Source: Glandiceps talaboti
Lineage: Eukaryota > Hemichordata > Enteropneusta > Spengelidae
Direction of reading: 5' to 3'
Assembly (NCBI RefSeq): GCF_964340395.1
Contig: NC_135571.1
Coordinates: 8,468,953-8,497,952, forward strand
DNA: 29,000 bases
Part shown: positions 1 through 10,249 of the stretch, in pieces
Numbering within the stretch: the stretch's first letter is position 1
Layout of the letters: each line of letters begins with the position of its first letter
The notes under the pieces: model-generated
Told to the model about the DNA's origin: nothing
Seen by the model: only the letters and a program-made list of their open reading frames with translations
Databases searched by the model: none
Position numbers and translations under genes: made by a program

Positions 1-3
1 GCG

Positions 4-34
4 GGTTTGTTTGTTTGTTTGTCTGTTTGTTTGT
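4..34. repeat. (TTTG)n microsatellite at unit A edge
   Basis: Short TTTG array with one TCTG variant. The same array, preceded by GCGGG, recurs at 7574-7672 and 8835-8861, so this motif marks the edges of the duplicated segments. Confidence 0.85.
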
Positions 35-610
35 CATATGTTTATTGTTTTGGATGAGCTCACAAAAGATAGCAGAGATTGACATTTCAATGTTAAATTG
101 TGTCAGTCAGTGGTCTGAGACATCACTGTAAAGTTGGATATTTGAATGTTTAAACATGTACAATCTACATAGTCTAGATTGTGCTTATTGTAATAGGCCA
201 TTCCAGACAGCAAACAGGAAATTGAGAATACAGCGCCTTCACTCAAATGGGGGTATCATCACCTCATATTACCATTTCTTAAGAGCTTTGTCCCTACTGT
301 ACAAGTTTAAATCAGAGATGTTTTTAGTATTGTTCAGACATCGACGAAAGCAGCAGTGCTCTATGATGAACTGAGTAATCTCTACCATGTATACCCCCAT
401 GGTAAACACAAACAGGAAGTAGTGCGCCACCATGGCAAATTTTGGAAAGGCCTAATGCTGTATACATTATTAACCAAATACAGTAGATGCAATCACTTGG
501 ACTAATATTATTGTGTGTTCTTAACATAAAACTGTGCAGCCAATCTCACTACATTTGATATCGCGTCTAGCTATGATTTTCCCCTCACATCAGCACAGTG
601 CATATGTTGT

Positions 611-690
611 AATACCACGTTGCCCCTGACAACCAATCGATAATACCTGGTTTGAGTGTGAATGTGGATATATATGTGAAAGAAGATATG
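611..690. repeat. Dispersed ~80-bp repeat (copy in unit A)
   Basis: A block starting TGTAATACCACGTTGCCCC and ending near the GTGAATGTGGATATATATGTG stretch is also present in unit B (9438-9517). It occurs twice more, diverged and in tandem, at 17282-17356 and 17373-17440. This shows a repeat that predates the segmental duplication. Confidence 0.7.
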
Positions 691-727
691 GGGATGTAGT
701 TGTATACTGAATATCAGCACGTCATCA

Positions 728-1152
728 CCACAAATGAACCGCGGTATTACAAGCGCAGACATCAGACCGTTGACGAACGGCACGTGTTACAAACAGGGAC
801 GTAAACAAATGAATTGGATCAACAACACTTGGCACATTATGGTGGAACAGAAGAGACTTGTATTACATTCCATGATTTGGTAAGAACGGTTTTATGGCCT
901 CTTTGCATATACATAAATTGCCAGGGGAACTTCAAATTTGTTTGTGAACGTGAACTATTATGTAAAGAGGCCATACAGCTTTTCTAACTTGTCAAATGAT
1001 AGAATGTACTACTTGTCTTGCTGTATTTCAAACATGCTCTGCCAAGAATTATTAATCCAATTCATTTGTTTACGTTTCCTGTTTATAACAAGTTTCTTTC
1101 GTCAACAGTCTGATGTCTGTGCTTGTAATTCGATTCACATGTCGTCCTTGAC
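728..1152. repeat. Foldback (long inverted repeat) element, unit A
   Basis: The arm at about 728-905 reads, in reverse complement, like about 960-1152. Shared landmarks are CAGACATCAGACYGTTGACG, CGTAAACAAATGAATTGG and ATGGCCTCTTT, with scattered mismatches throughout. The central loop is about 55 bp. It contains no credible coding sequence, so it is probably a non-autonomous DNA transposon or an old inverted duplication. I could not define a clean target-site duplication. Confidence 0.75.
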
Positions 1153-1269
1153 TGAACGTCATGAGGCCCCTTAGGCAACTAGTATTTGTCTTGGCTGTAC
1201 AAAGACAAATATTGAGAAATTAATTATTTAAAGCTAGTTTCAACTTGATCAAAAAATAACGTTATTAAG

Positions 1270-1422
1270 ATGGCGGATAAAATAATGAAAGATCCTAATC
1301 ATCCACTTCATACAGAGTATGAATATCTTCCAAGTGGTCGTCGCCTTCGGGTTCCACGTTCTCGCACAAATAGATTTAAGCACAGTTTTGTACCAAGGTC
1401 AATCCATCTATTGAATCAGTAG
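1270..1422 (+). pseudogene. C-terminal remnant of non-LTR retrotransposon reverse transcriptase
   Basis: A 50-codon frame from ATG to TAG. It contains the block LPSGRRLRVPRSRTNRF and ends SFVPRSIHLLNQ. This pattern (sGRR.R.p.sRTNR...SFvP.aI.lLN, then stop) is what I know from the extreme C-terminus of jockey/CR1-like endonuclease-reverse transcriptases of marine invertebrates. No RT core is present upstream, so this is a 5'-truncated insertion whose start codon is fortuitous. It was duplicated with the segment (10097-10249), and its last part also sits in the spacer at 7851-7919. Family assignment is from memory of the motif. Confidence 0.6.
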
Positions 1423-2598
1423 CAGCCTGACGTGTGTTTATGTATATGTATGTATGTATGTATGTAGGTAAAGTAAGTTGAATTAGTCTCTGTGTGTTCT
1501 TCCCTTTCCCTCAGCCAATGTACATCGAATTTCATGTAAATTTAGCATGACAATACAGTATATAATATAATAACAGAATACAGCACAATCTGTGCATTTA
1601 GCAGACGTCTGTTTTGTCCTCAGAGATTTGCAACAATAATGACAAGAAACAAAACAAATTACAATGACCTCCAGGTTCGATGAGAAAACAATGTTAATCA
1701 TTCGTTAACGCTCTGAGATGTTACTTAACAAATTGAGAGATGAATGTGATGTTTACGGTGATTAAGCAAATTAAGTGTAGCTGTAGTTGAACATGGAAAT
1801 AAAACGAAGAAGTAATTTTGTATACGAGCATTACATAGAAGGACAATCGATCATGCTACTGAGGGCAACAAGCTTTGTGTTTTATACGGTTTTCTAGCGT
1901 TTTTAGCTACCTTTTCCTCAGTACAGTTCCTGCTCCCTGCTGTTTCTGCTGTTCCTGCTCACTTCCTGCTCCTCCTCTCCAAATTATTACGGTTGTCTGA
2001 GCAACTTCACGTACCTAGTATTAGGATCAGCACACCCGGTTCACACTTGGCCTACCGAAGTTCTCTGTAATGGCGAACTGGGTCAACGCGCTGATAGTGA
2101 ACAATACATTGACTTTTACTGACGAAAATAGTATTGAAAATTAGTGGCCCGTGTCACACTCTACTATCTGCTTTGTAAGTTGCTCAAGGCCAACTATGAG
2201 CGGTGAAGTCGTTCGACCTGTGATTGTGGTTCAGTGTCTTTGTGTATTCATTAAACAAACCATGTCTGCCATGTAACTAAGGAAAACATTAGGATGACAT
2301 ATTTAACTGAAATGTGTTATATTCTTTTCTTTTGAGTTACCCTCGTTATTTAAATTCTCCTTTTAACTGCAGCTCTTTGGAGGGCTTACTCATACTACGC
2401 CCTTAGACAGACACACAAGTGGTCAATTGGTATGATATGCAAAGTACATGTGACCCTGAATGACCTTCACTGCCTTGGTATTATGAAGTAACCATTTGGA
2501 ACATGACATTTTCAGTACACACACAAAAATCTCGACATTGCCATTTCGCAAAACCGCCCTTTTCCGTTCGCTCCCACGCATATGCACACATACACAAG

Positions 2599-2616
2599 CT
2601 CTCTCTCTCTCTCTCT
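2599..2616. repeat. (CT)9 microsatellite
   Basis: An 18-bp CT run. The homologous site in unit B (11440-11539) is 100 bp, so this locus changed length after the duplication. Confidence 0.9.
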
Positions 2617-2702
2617 AACACACACAGTCATTAACATCTGATGTCTTTGAATAATCAATCACAAAATTTAAACCAAAAACACAAAAGTTAGTAAAGTTTG
2701 TA

Positions 2703-2708
2703 TTTATT
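2703..2708 (-). promoter_or_regulatory. Candidate poly(A) signal of sialyltransferase copy A
   Basis: AATAAA on the minus strand about 390 bases past the stop codon of copy A. It is conserved at the equivalent position of copy B (11624-11629). It is the best-placed hexamer I saw. The call rests on position and conservation only. Confidence 0.4.
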
Positions 2709-3097
2709 GGGACAGTTATGCAATGTCGAAATATGGTATATTTGTCAGCTCAGGATGCTGCTTATACACTTGTTACGATACTGTAACAGTCTGGGTTCAC
2801 TGATTGGATAAACAACTTTTTTCTGCTGATTGAGGGACGTTGACCAGACGTGGTTTTGTTAGAAACAGTGTTGGAATCTAGACCAATTTTGTCCATACAC
2901 ATGAATTTTCCATTCTATATACACATGGAAATTTTACATTTTGTCCATACACGTGGGATTTTCGATTACTTCCCTAAATATGGCAATTACTGTGAACACG
3001 TACGGAATTTTCCATTCTGTCTTTTCATCCTATAAATACCTATTAGAATGTATTCCTTCTATGCCAGAAATATACGTTCAATCAATTGAGTACAATC

Positions 3098-3652
3098 CTA
3101 GCATTGAACTGTGGAAAACCCTTCTAATGTCACACGACTTTTAGTCTTTATGTCCTCAGTTGATCCAAGATTAATTCGTTTAATAAAGTCCTTTTCTTGA
3201 AGAAGTGGATGCCAATATCCATGGCATTTCCGTTGACCGGACTCATAGTAATGGTGGCAGTCGTCTTTCTCTGTTACATAGCCATATACATGTATATTCT
3301 TACATAACTGCAAGGCTATAGTAATACCTGAAATACAAACATAGTTTACCACAGATAACTCGCTCATGTTCGTAATGAACATCAGCATGCATCATAATTG
3401 TGAAATAGCTTTATCATATGTTTTCCAGCAATTGATTTCATTTTATATCACCTTTCATGAATGAATGGATGGATGGATGCATACAAGTATTGTATGTATG
3501 TATTTCCATATGTGTGTATTTCTGTATTTCTGTATGTGTGTATGTGTGTGTATTTATGTATGTATGTATGTATGTATGTATGTATGTATGTATGTATGTG
3601 TGTGTGCGCGCGCGTGCGTGCGTACGTATGTATGTGTGTGTGTGTGTCTGTG

Positions 3653-3683
<31 letters not shown>

Positions 3684-6600
3684 ATGTATGTATGTATGTA
3701 TGTATATATGTGTGTATGTATGTATGTATGTATGTATGCATGCATGCATGCATGTATGTGTGTGTGTATGTATGTATGTACACTGTGTGTATTCGTGCAT
3801 GTATACATGTGTGTGTGTATGTGTGTATTTCACTGTGTGTGTCACATGAGTTATCTCTTCTAAGCCACTGTTAAATCGTGCTATCATAAGCCCAGGTTGT
3901 AAAATCAACGAATTCAAGACAAATAGCAAAATCTATACAAAATATCGTTGATTGTCGTATTATCAAGAGGATCACTACCGTAGCGCAAGTTCATGCCAAC
4001 GTTGACTATGAAAACGACCCATCACAAACAACCTTAGAATCACATACAATCTTAAGCTTACCCATGAATCCCGAAGACACACTAATCTTTTTAAGGTTTG
4101 GTGAAGTGTAGGTCTGCACAGTATCCCATTGACGCCATAGTGATCCAGGCTCAACTATGAATGTATTTATATTAGGAAATGCTTTCATCCAACGGATATA
4201 ACTGTCAAAAAACTGAACACTTTCTTTATCTTTATACCACTGAAACATAACAAAATAAAAAACTTCAGATGGTTACTATTCAATGTGTCATATTCAACAG
4301 CACCTTATCTAGCCATGAATATGACCAGGCCAAGATTTGACTCGTCCTCAAATGTTATGGCCTGTATAAAGTTCTTTAATCCAAAATGATCAAGAGAAAA
4401 GTAATATTATACTACATATGGCAACGCATTATTGCTATGCGAAATTCCATATCTAGTCTAAGGCCATGACCCTTGCAAGGTATATATAGTACCTGTACAA
4501 GGTATAGGGTACCTGTTGCCATTTTCTTTCCAACCCTTTTACATAGTTCTCAACATCAGGAAAAGGGTGTGTGTTAGTAAAATCAGATCTGTACTTTCAC
4601 CAGATATCAAATACTAGCAATTTAATTTTAATCTTTCAAGACATCACAACCTACATGACTGTTGGTTAGAAATTAGCGTGATCGAAACGTCGTGTAATCA
4701 GTGGTGAACAATTCTTGGTACCTGCAATAACAATTTTCCTCATTCTAGAGGGTCAGAATAGAACAAGACGGTCGACTTATTCTCACGCGAAGTGTAGTGC
4801 GTGAAGCAGAAGTTATAGTGTCGGCCAAGTAATCGAATAGTCGTTATTTTTATGACAAACATAGGTGGCATAATTGTATTGCAGGTATCGAGAATTAAAC
4901 TGACTTTGAATTTGTCGGCAACTCTTTTTTTCTCCACATATTTAGATTCTCATACATGCACTTGACCACAGCAAACAGCAAGGAGAAGACATCCTGGCAC
5001 TCTCACAGCCAGTTTTATGTCACGATCGTCAATTGGTTACAGTAGCCAGTTTAGAATCTGTAGGTTTCTGAATGGCTAAGCTCCTAGGGGAAGATTTGAG
5101 CCAAGATTGTATCCTATAATTCGGCATCTTATAGGACAGAGGTTACAATGTGAATATTTTAATCCTATGCACTGATAGGACTATAATGAATTGTATGCTC
5201 CATGGGAAATGCAGAGGTATAATGGCATGTCGTGTTATCATAGCTAGGTCAATACCAGGGGTAATAATTGTAAAGCACTTTGAGAGCAATATAGGAAAGT
5301 ACTAAAAAAATCTGACATTATTTTCTATCATTTTAATTAAACAATAAAATGAGGTTCCGATGACAGTAATGTCTAACTAACAATAATAATGGTTATAGAC
5401 ACTAATGCCCGGCTGTAGTTGTGCACGTGGTAAGTGGTGGTTAGCTTTGGATATAATTCTTGTTAAAGACGGTTATGTACATTTTGTACAACTATGCACT
5501 TACTCTATAAAGGTTTCCATTATACGGTCCAGTCCTCCAAACAAAGAAATTGCCATCATGAAACATATCCTGTTGAAGATATTTATCATTTTTGCTGACT
5601 AAAACACGCGTGTTGATTATTCGAAATGTTGTTTTCTTGCCAACATCATTTGAGTAATTCATGATTGGTGCATTATTAAACCGGAATACAGCATCATGTC
5701 CATCTGAAGATGAAGGAGAAAGTGATGTTATTTCACACGAGACCTACTTTTCCGTATGAGACTCGCATCTGAATTCACCTGCGTCACATCTATTTTACCT
5801 GGTCAATCCAATAAATCTGTACAAAATAACACTGGCTATACACAATAATTTCCTAGTCCACTTAATGGAAATTAAAACAGGGTCGAATTAAGACATGCCT
5901 GGTCAAGAAAAAGTATACATCAAAGACAGATACTCGATCTGTGATGGAATAAGTCCTGTGTGTTGATAAAGGTATGTAACATCACAAAACAGACCCGGGT
6001 CAAACTTATTTGTACCGGGTCAATCTTGATACTATATTACAACCCTGTGAGCCACTGTTCAAGTAAAAAACAACGAATATTTAACTAGCCCTCAGACAAT
6101 TTGGTTTGAAATGTTTGCTACGAACAGCATTATTACCATTCTCATTACCGGTCACTTGAGTGTTACTCAACTATGCATTCCAAAATTTCAGGTAACAATT
6201 TCCAACTTTTGTGTTAAATTCGAGTAAAACAAAAGTTTACAAATGGTTTACCACGTCACAGCTAACCTTTTCTCTTGACTCAGTATATTTAGCCACTACT
6301 AAGTCTTTTGTTGGCAAATTTTAATATTGCTCATCTACAAGATAAAAAAAAACTTACCTATTTCTTCACCAAGACTTGAGTTCTTCATGACAATGGAACT
6401 TGAAACCACTGCACAAGTATTGTATAATGCTGGAAACATTTCAGATGGAGATAGTTTAGTGAAATATTTCGCAATACCCATTTCCTTGAATGGACTGGTG
6501 TTGTTATCAAGGTACTTCATGGGATTTCGTTTCAATAAACATAACATATCCTTGCTTTTCCCTTTCGTATCAGCTTGTTTCACTCGGGATTTGATGCCAT

Positions 6601-6955
6601 TCTGGTTCTTCTTTGTAATTCCACTGTTGTCAAATTTCTTATCATACACCTGAAGTATCAATTTAAGTTTTTCATCTTGTAGGTTCGGAAGAGTAATTTT
6701 GCAATTGTTGATGTTTCCCAGGCAAGAATTATTTCTAATGACGTCATTCATTTGATCTATCGTTGCTGCTGTAATGTTATGGAGACTATTATTTTTAAGA
6801 TTCACGTACATTTTGTTATGCAAGTTAACATATTTAGGTATTTTCTTTTGTGGAAAGTTAAAAATGTCAACTGTCTTGTTGTAAAATGTTATACAGCATG
6901 TGGTAATCAGCAATAAAATGCCGAGAATGACATAATACTTTTGAAATATTGCCAT
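3098..6955 (-). CDS. Beta-galactoside alpha-2,6-sialyltransferase-like protein, copy A (GT29)
   Basis: Four coding exons joined at GT-AG sites: 6955-6358, 5703-5504, 4239-4062 and 3327-3098, with phases 1, 0 and 1. They give 401 aa ending in TAG. Family role: a Golgi type II enzyme moving sialic acid from CMP-sialic acid to terminal galactose. Visible: short cytosolic tail, membrane anchor ~7-25, stem rich in N-glycosylation sequons, sialyl motif L from C181 (CAVVSS) through [11 protein letters not shown] (202-212), motif S around VSSGFMG to C334, motif III HYYE (351-354) and motif VS H365-x4-E370. The two cysteines that normally form the L-S disulfide are present. The order and C-terminal block ([11 protein letters not shown]) fit ST6Gal better than ST3Gal or ST8Sia. 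The length matches ST6Gal1 (~406 aa). An in-frame TAA three codons upstream supports the start. No break is seen. Donor specificity and linkage are inferred from the family. Confidence 0.9.
3466..3841. repeat. TATG/TGTG/TGTC tetranucleotide array in intron 3, copy A
   Basis: Interleaved TATG, TGTG, TGCG, TGTC and TGCA runs inside the last intron (4061-3328) of copy A. All reading frames across it are open (YIHT- or MYVC-type), which is an artefact of period 4. The copy in unit B is about 215 bp longer. Confidence 0.92.
4740..4990. other. Conserved intron 2 segment with TCACGC/GCGTGA stem
   Basis: This part of intron 2 (5503-4240) is shared with copy B (about 13876-14127). It contains TCACGC, ten bases, then GCGTGA, a possible small hairpin. 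A 65-codon minus-strand frame exists here, but it shows no domain, and the copy B equivalent carries indels (near 14013). I do not call it a gene. Confidence 0.4.
5072..5305 (+). mobile_element. SINE-like repeat in intron 2, copy A
   Basis: A degenerate element. Its left end has a stretch resembling a pol III A box (TGGCTAAGCTCCTAGG) and a B-box-like GATTTGAGCC. Its right end is the AATTGTAAAGCACTTTGAGAG...GGAAAGTACTA tail that many marine-invertebrate SINEs carry before a short simple tail. A second copy is at 14233-14480 and the right part of a third at 17432-17575. The A-to-B spacing is too short for an intact tRNA promoter, so it is an old copy. Family name not determined. Confidence 0.5.
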
Positions 6956-7107
6956 ATGTTGTTACTTAGATCTCATCTCTGACAAATATCTCAGCAGGTA
7001 CAATCCCGGGATGGTTTCTATTGTGCGACCAGTAATCCACTTAAAATCAAGATGTTTTATTAAGATGTCCAACACTTCAAATACCATAATAGCAGGTCGA
7101 TACACAC

Positions 7108-7150
7108 CTGTGAAGTAAAAATAAATCTTAAGTAATATAAGTAAACTTAC
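7108..7150 (-). other. Possible 43-bp intron in the 5' leader of copy A
   Basis: On the minus strand the leader reads GTAAGT at 7150-7145 and, after a T/A-rich stretch, TTTACTTCACAG ending at 7108. Copy B keeps both signals, but they are 51 bp apart (16572-16622). If used, the intron lies wholly in the 5' UTR, because an in-frame stop precedes the chosen ATG. Forty-three bases is near the lower limit for animal introns. Confidence 0.35.
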
Positions 7151-7256
7151 GGAAAATTCAATCAACGTATAAGTTATGTAATGCTGAATCGTGTCCCGAC
7201 TTCCTCCATTCGCAAGCAAGACGTGATGAGATTGAAAGGCAGTAAGCTATCTCTAT

Positions 7257-7292
7257 CACGTGATGTGTTTTTAACCGAAGTGAGTATATATA
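7257..7292 (-). promoter_or_regulatory. Candidate core promoter of copy A (TATA plus CACGTG)
   Basis: TATATATA at 7285-7292 is followed about 25 bases downstream (minus-strand sense) by the E-box CACGTG at 7257-7262. Both are kept in unit B (16755-16762 and 16730-16735), where the surrounding sequence is also well preserved. Transcription would start near 7255 and give a ~300-base leader. TATATATA reads the same on both strands, so direction comes from the gene. No expression evidence is available. Confidence 0.4.
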
Positions 7293-7401
7293 GAGACAGG
7301 TTCAAGGGATACATTGCTGAATGCATGTTCCACCGTTACAAGATAAGTATACAGTATTGATAAGATGAGATGAGATGCCAAGCTTATGAGACTAGCTATA
7401 T

Positions 7402-7672
7402 TCAATTTTGTTTATTTGTTTGCTTGCTCCCTTGTTTGTTGCTTTGTTTGTGTTTGTGTATGATACCGTCGTAGGGTATTTTTTTCTCAAAATATCTATC
7501 TGAAATTATTGTTTTTCTCATCGGTATTGTGAGTAAATAAAACACATTCACTAGACAACATGTTGAACAGAACTGCGGGTTTGTTTGTTTGTGTTTGTTT
7601 GTTTGTTTGTTTGTTTGTTTATTTGTTTGTTTGTTTGTTTGTTTGTTTATTTGTTTGTTTGTCAAATGTTTG
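7402..7672. repeat. TTTG arrays and duplicated ~100-bp edge sequence
   Basis: TTTG-type runs lie at about 7402-7452 and 7574-7672. Between them, 7476-7578 is a ~100-bp sequence (containing CGGTATTGTGAGTAAATAAA and ACAACATGTTGAACAG) that recurs at 8737-8835 directly before unit B. The spacer is thus bounded by direct repeats. Confidence 0.8.
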
Positions 7673-7711
7673 TTGTTTTGGATGAGCTCACTAAAGATAG
7701 CAGATAGCGGC

Positions 7712-7838
7712 TGTCATTCCACTGGTTTTACAGTGCAGAGGGTGTCATTCAATTAACTGAATGTAGAAAAGGATGTCATTCCACTGTTTACATACTGGAA
7801 ATGCTGTCATGCGTTTCCGTCATTCGGGTTGTCATTCG
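7712..7838. repeat. 31-bp-period array of variable hairpins
   Basis: TGTCATTC (or TGTCATGC) starts at 7712, 7743, 7774 and 7805, exactly 31 bp apart, with a further TGTCATTC at 7830. The rest of each unit differs in sequence but can fold on itself: CACTG-GTTTTA-CAGTG in unit 1, CATTCA-ATTAAC-TGAATG in unit 2, CATTCCA...TGGAAATG (one bulge) in unit 3. It lies only in the spacer and has no counterpart in units A or B. With three to four units it may be a degraded minisatellite. Confidence 0.6.
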
Positions 7839-7850
7839 TTTTAGGGTCAC

Positions 7851-8221
7851 CCACGTTCTCGCACAAATAGATTTAAGCACAGTTTTGTACCAAGGTCAAT
7901 CCATCTATTGAATCAGTAGCAGCCTGACGCGTGTTTATGTATATGTATGTAGGTAAAGTAAGTTGAATTAGTCTCTGTGTGTTCTTCCCTTTCCCCCTGC
8001 CAATGTACTTCGAATTTCTGTAAATTTAGCACTAAAACTATTGGGGTTCACTGATGGCATGAACAACTTTGTTGTGCTGATTGATGGACTTTTACCAGAC
8101 GTGGTTTTGTTAGAGACCATGTTGGAATCTAGACTAATTTTGTCACCTGAAATTTTCCATTTTATATACACATGGACATTTTACATTTTGTTCATACACA
8201 TGGGATTTTCGATTATTTCCC
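7851..8221. repeat. Internally deleted third copy of the unit's 3' flank
   Basis: Positions 7851-8031 match 1354-1547 of unit A, and 8044-8221 match 2793-2974. The ~1,245 bp between them in unit A is absent. The fragment includes the last codons and TAG of the retrotransposon RT tail (7917-7919) but no sialyltransferase exon. Identity is lower than between units A and B, so this fragment is probably older. Confidence 0.88.
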
Positions 8222-8393
8222 ACTATACGAAAGGTCAGATTTACCAGGGTGGGTAAAGTATGTAAAATATGTGGTAATAGTGTCATGTTTGCCCATGTAT
8301 GTCCATCTTTGTCCTTGTTCACAGTACCATGTTTGATATCACCTTTGACCAGGATAGTGTATCTACCATAGTGACACCTATAACAATAAGACG

Positions 8394-8740
8394 TAGGTAG
8401 ATATACAACCTTGTTATTCCCATGGGGCATAGGAACTCAAAGTTGGTAATATTGACGAGGTGTAAAAAGTGGCTTGTTTATCTGTATATACAAGGGGGTG
8501 GGTAAATGTGGTCATAGGTAGATATACAACCTTGTTACTCCCTGTGGCATTGGAACTCAAAGTTGGTAATATTGACGAGGTGTAAAAAGTGGCTTGTTTA
8601 TCTGTATATACAAGGGGTGGGTAAATGTGGTCATAGGTAGATATACAACCTTATTATTCCCCTGTGCCATAGGAACTCAAAGTTGGTATTTTGTAAAGGG
8701 TGTAAAGAGCAGCTTGTTTATCTGTATATATAAGGGGTAT
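8394..8740. repeat. Three-unit ~120-bp tandem repeat
   Basis: Units begin TAGGTAGATATACAACC at 8394, 8515 and 8634. They share GGAACTCAAAGTTGGTA, GGTGTAAA and GCTTGTTTATCTGTATATA. Units 1 and 2 are nearly identical; unit 3 is more diverged and runs into the ~100-bp edge repeat at 8737. No coding sense on either strand. Confidence 0.9.
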
Positions 8741-9554
8741 TTTGCTCAAAATATCTATCTGAAATTATTGTTTTCCATCGGTATTGTGAGTAAATAAAAC
8801 ACATCCACTAGACAACATGTTGAACAGAACTGCGGGTTTGTTTGTTTGTCTGTTTGTTTGTCATATGTTTATTGTTTTGGATGAGCTCACTAAAGATAGC
8901 AGAGATTGACATTTCAATGTTAAATTGTGTCAGTCAGTGGTCTGAGACATCACTGTAAAGTTGGATATTTGAATGTTTAAACATGTACAATCTACATAGT
9001 CTAGATTGTGCTTATTGTAATAGGCCATTCCAGACAGCAAACAGGAAATTGAGAATACAGCGCCTTCACTCAAATGGGGGTATCATCACCTCATATTACC
9101 ATTTCTTAAGAGCTTTGTCCCTACTGTACAAGTTTAAATCAGAGATGTTTTTAGTATTGTTCAGACATCGAGGAAAGCAGCAGTGCTCTATGATGAACTG
9201 AGTAATCTATACCATGTATACCCCCATGGTAAACACAAACAGAAAGTAGTGCGCCACTATGGCAAATTTTGGAAAGGCCTAATGCTGTATACATTATCAA
9301 CCAAATACAGTAGATGCAATAACTTGGACTAATATTATTGTGTGTTCTTAACATAAAACTGTGCAGCCAATCTCACTACATTTGATATCGCGTCTAGCTA
9401 TGATTTTCCCCTCACATCAGCACAGTGCATATGTTGTAATACCACGTTACCCCTGACGACCAATCGATAATACCTGGTTTGAGTGTGAATGTGGATATAT
9501 ATGTGAAAGAAGATATGGGGATGTAGTTGTATACTGAATATCAGCACGTCATCA

Positions 9555-9979
9555 CCACAAATGAACCGTGGTATTACAAGCGCAGACATCAGACAATTGA
9601 CGAACGGCACGCGTTACAAACAGGGACGTAAACAAATGAATTGGATCAACAACACTTGGCACATTATGGTGGAACAGAAGAGACTTGTATTACATTCCAT
9701 GATTTGGTAAGAACGGTTTTGTGGCCTCTTTGCATATACATAAATTGCCAGGGGAACTTCAAATTTGTTTGTGAACGTGAACTATTATGTAAAGAGGCCA
9801 TACAGCTTTTCTAACTTGTCAAATGATAGAATGTACTACTTGTCTTGCTGTATTTCAAACATGCTCTGCCAAGAATTATTAATCCAATTCATTTGTTTAC
9901 GTTTCCTGTTTATAACAAGTTTCTTTCGTCAACAGTCTGATGTCTGTGCTTGTAATTCGATTCATATGTCGTCCTTGAC
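9555..9979. repeat. Foldback element, unit B copy
   Basis: Same long inverted repeat as at 728-1152, shifted by 8827. It arrived by the segmental duplication rather than by separate insertion, since the flanks match too. Confidence 0.72.
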
Positions 9980-10096
9980 TGAACGTCATGAGGCCCCTTA
10001 GGCAACTAGTATTTGTCTTGGCTGTACAAAGACAAATATTGAGAAATTAATTATTTAAAGCTAGTTTCAACTTGATCAAAAAATAACGTTATTAAG

Positions 10097-10249
10097 ATGG
10101 CGGATAAAATAATGAAAGATCCTAATCATCTACTTCATACAGAGTATGAATATCTTCCAAGTGGTCGTCGCCTTCGGGTTCCACGTTCTCGCACAAATAG
10201 ATTTAAGCACAGTTTTGTACCAAGGTCAATCCATCTATTGAATCAGTAG
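10097..10249 (+). pseudogene. Retrotransposon RT C-terminal remnant, unit B copy
   Basis: Same 50-codon tail as at 1270-1422, ending at the same TAG. One replacement is visible: proline to leucine at codon 12 (CCA to CTA). It was duplicated with the segment. Confidence 0.6.

Larger units (their letters stand above)
35..2700. other. Gene-free 3' flank of sialyltransferase copy A
   Basis: No gene is supported here. The stretch holds a foldback repeat (about 728-1152), a retrotransposon RT tail (1270-1422), a short TATG run (1441-1467) and a short CT run (2599-2616). The open frames within it are short, start at arbitrary methionines and have no family resemblance. Their conservation with unit B reflects recent duplication, since intergenic bases are equally conserved. 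Confidence 0.7.
1..7482. repeat. Tandem segmental duplication, unit A
   Basis: This segment matches 8832-16945 in order and orientation along its whole length. The offset grows from about 8.83 kb at the left to 9.47 kb at the right because of microsatellite expansion and an intron insertion in unit B. Unit A contains a complete minus-strand sialyltransferase gene, its promoter-like region and its 3' flank. Homology is already running at the first base of the window, so the left edge lies outside. The right edge is near 7482, just after a TTTG-rich tract. The leftmost 4 kb reads nearly identical to unit B; the part around exon 1 and intron 1 is much more diverged. Confidence 0.93.

Noticed and set aside
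938-1174. 78-codon frame conserved in both units
   Set aside because: It lies in the right arm of the foldback element, has no family resemblance, and neighbouring intergenic bases are equally conserved.
3438-3929. Long open frames on both strands reading YIHT/MYVC
   Set aside because: Period-4 microsatellite (TATG/TGTC) within intron 3 of copy A keeps all frames open. No domain, and the region lies between two well-supported exons.
6962-7219. 85-codon minus-strand frame just upstream of copy A, as an N-terminal extension
   Set aside because: It ends in a stop before the sialyltransferase ATG and is in another frame. Removing the putative 43-base intron also gives a stop. It is leader sequence.
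7712-7838. CRISPR-like array
   Set aside because: The constant part is only about 8 bases, there are three to four units, and the surroundings are clearly animal nuclear DNA.
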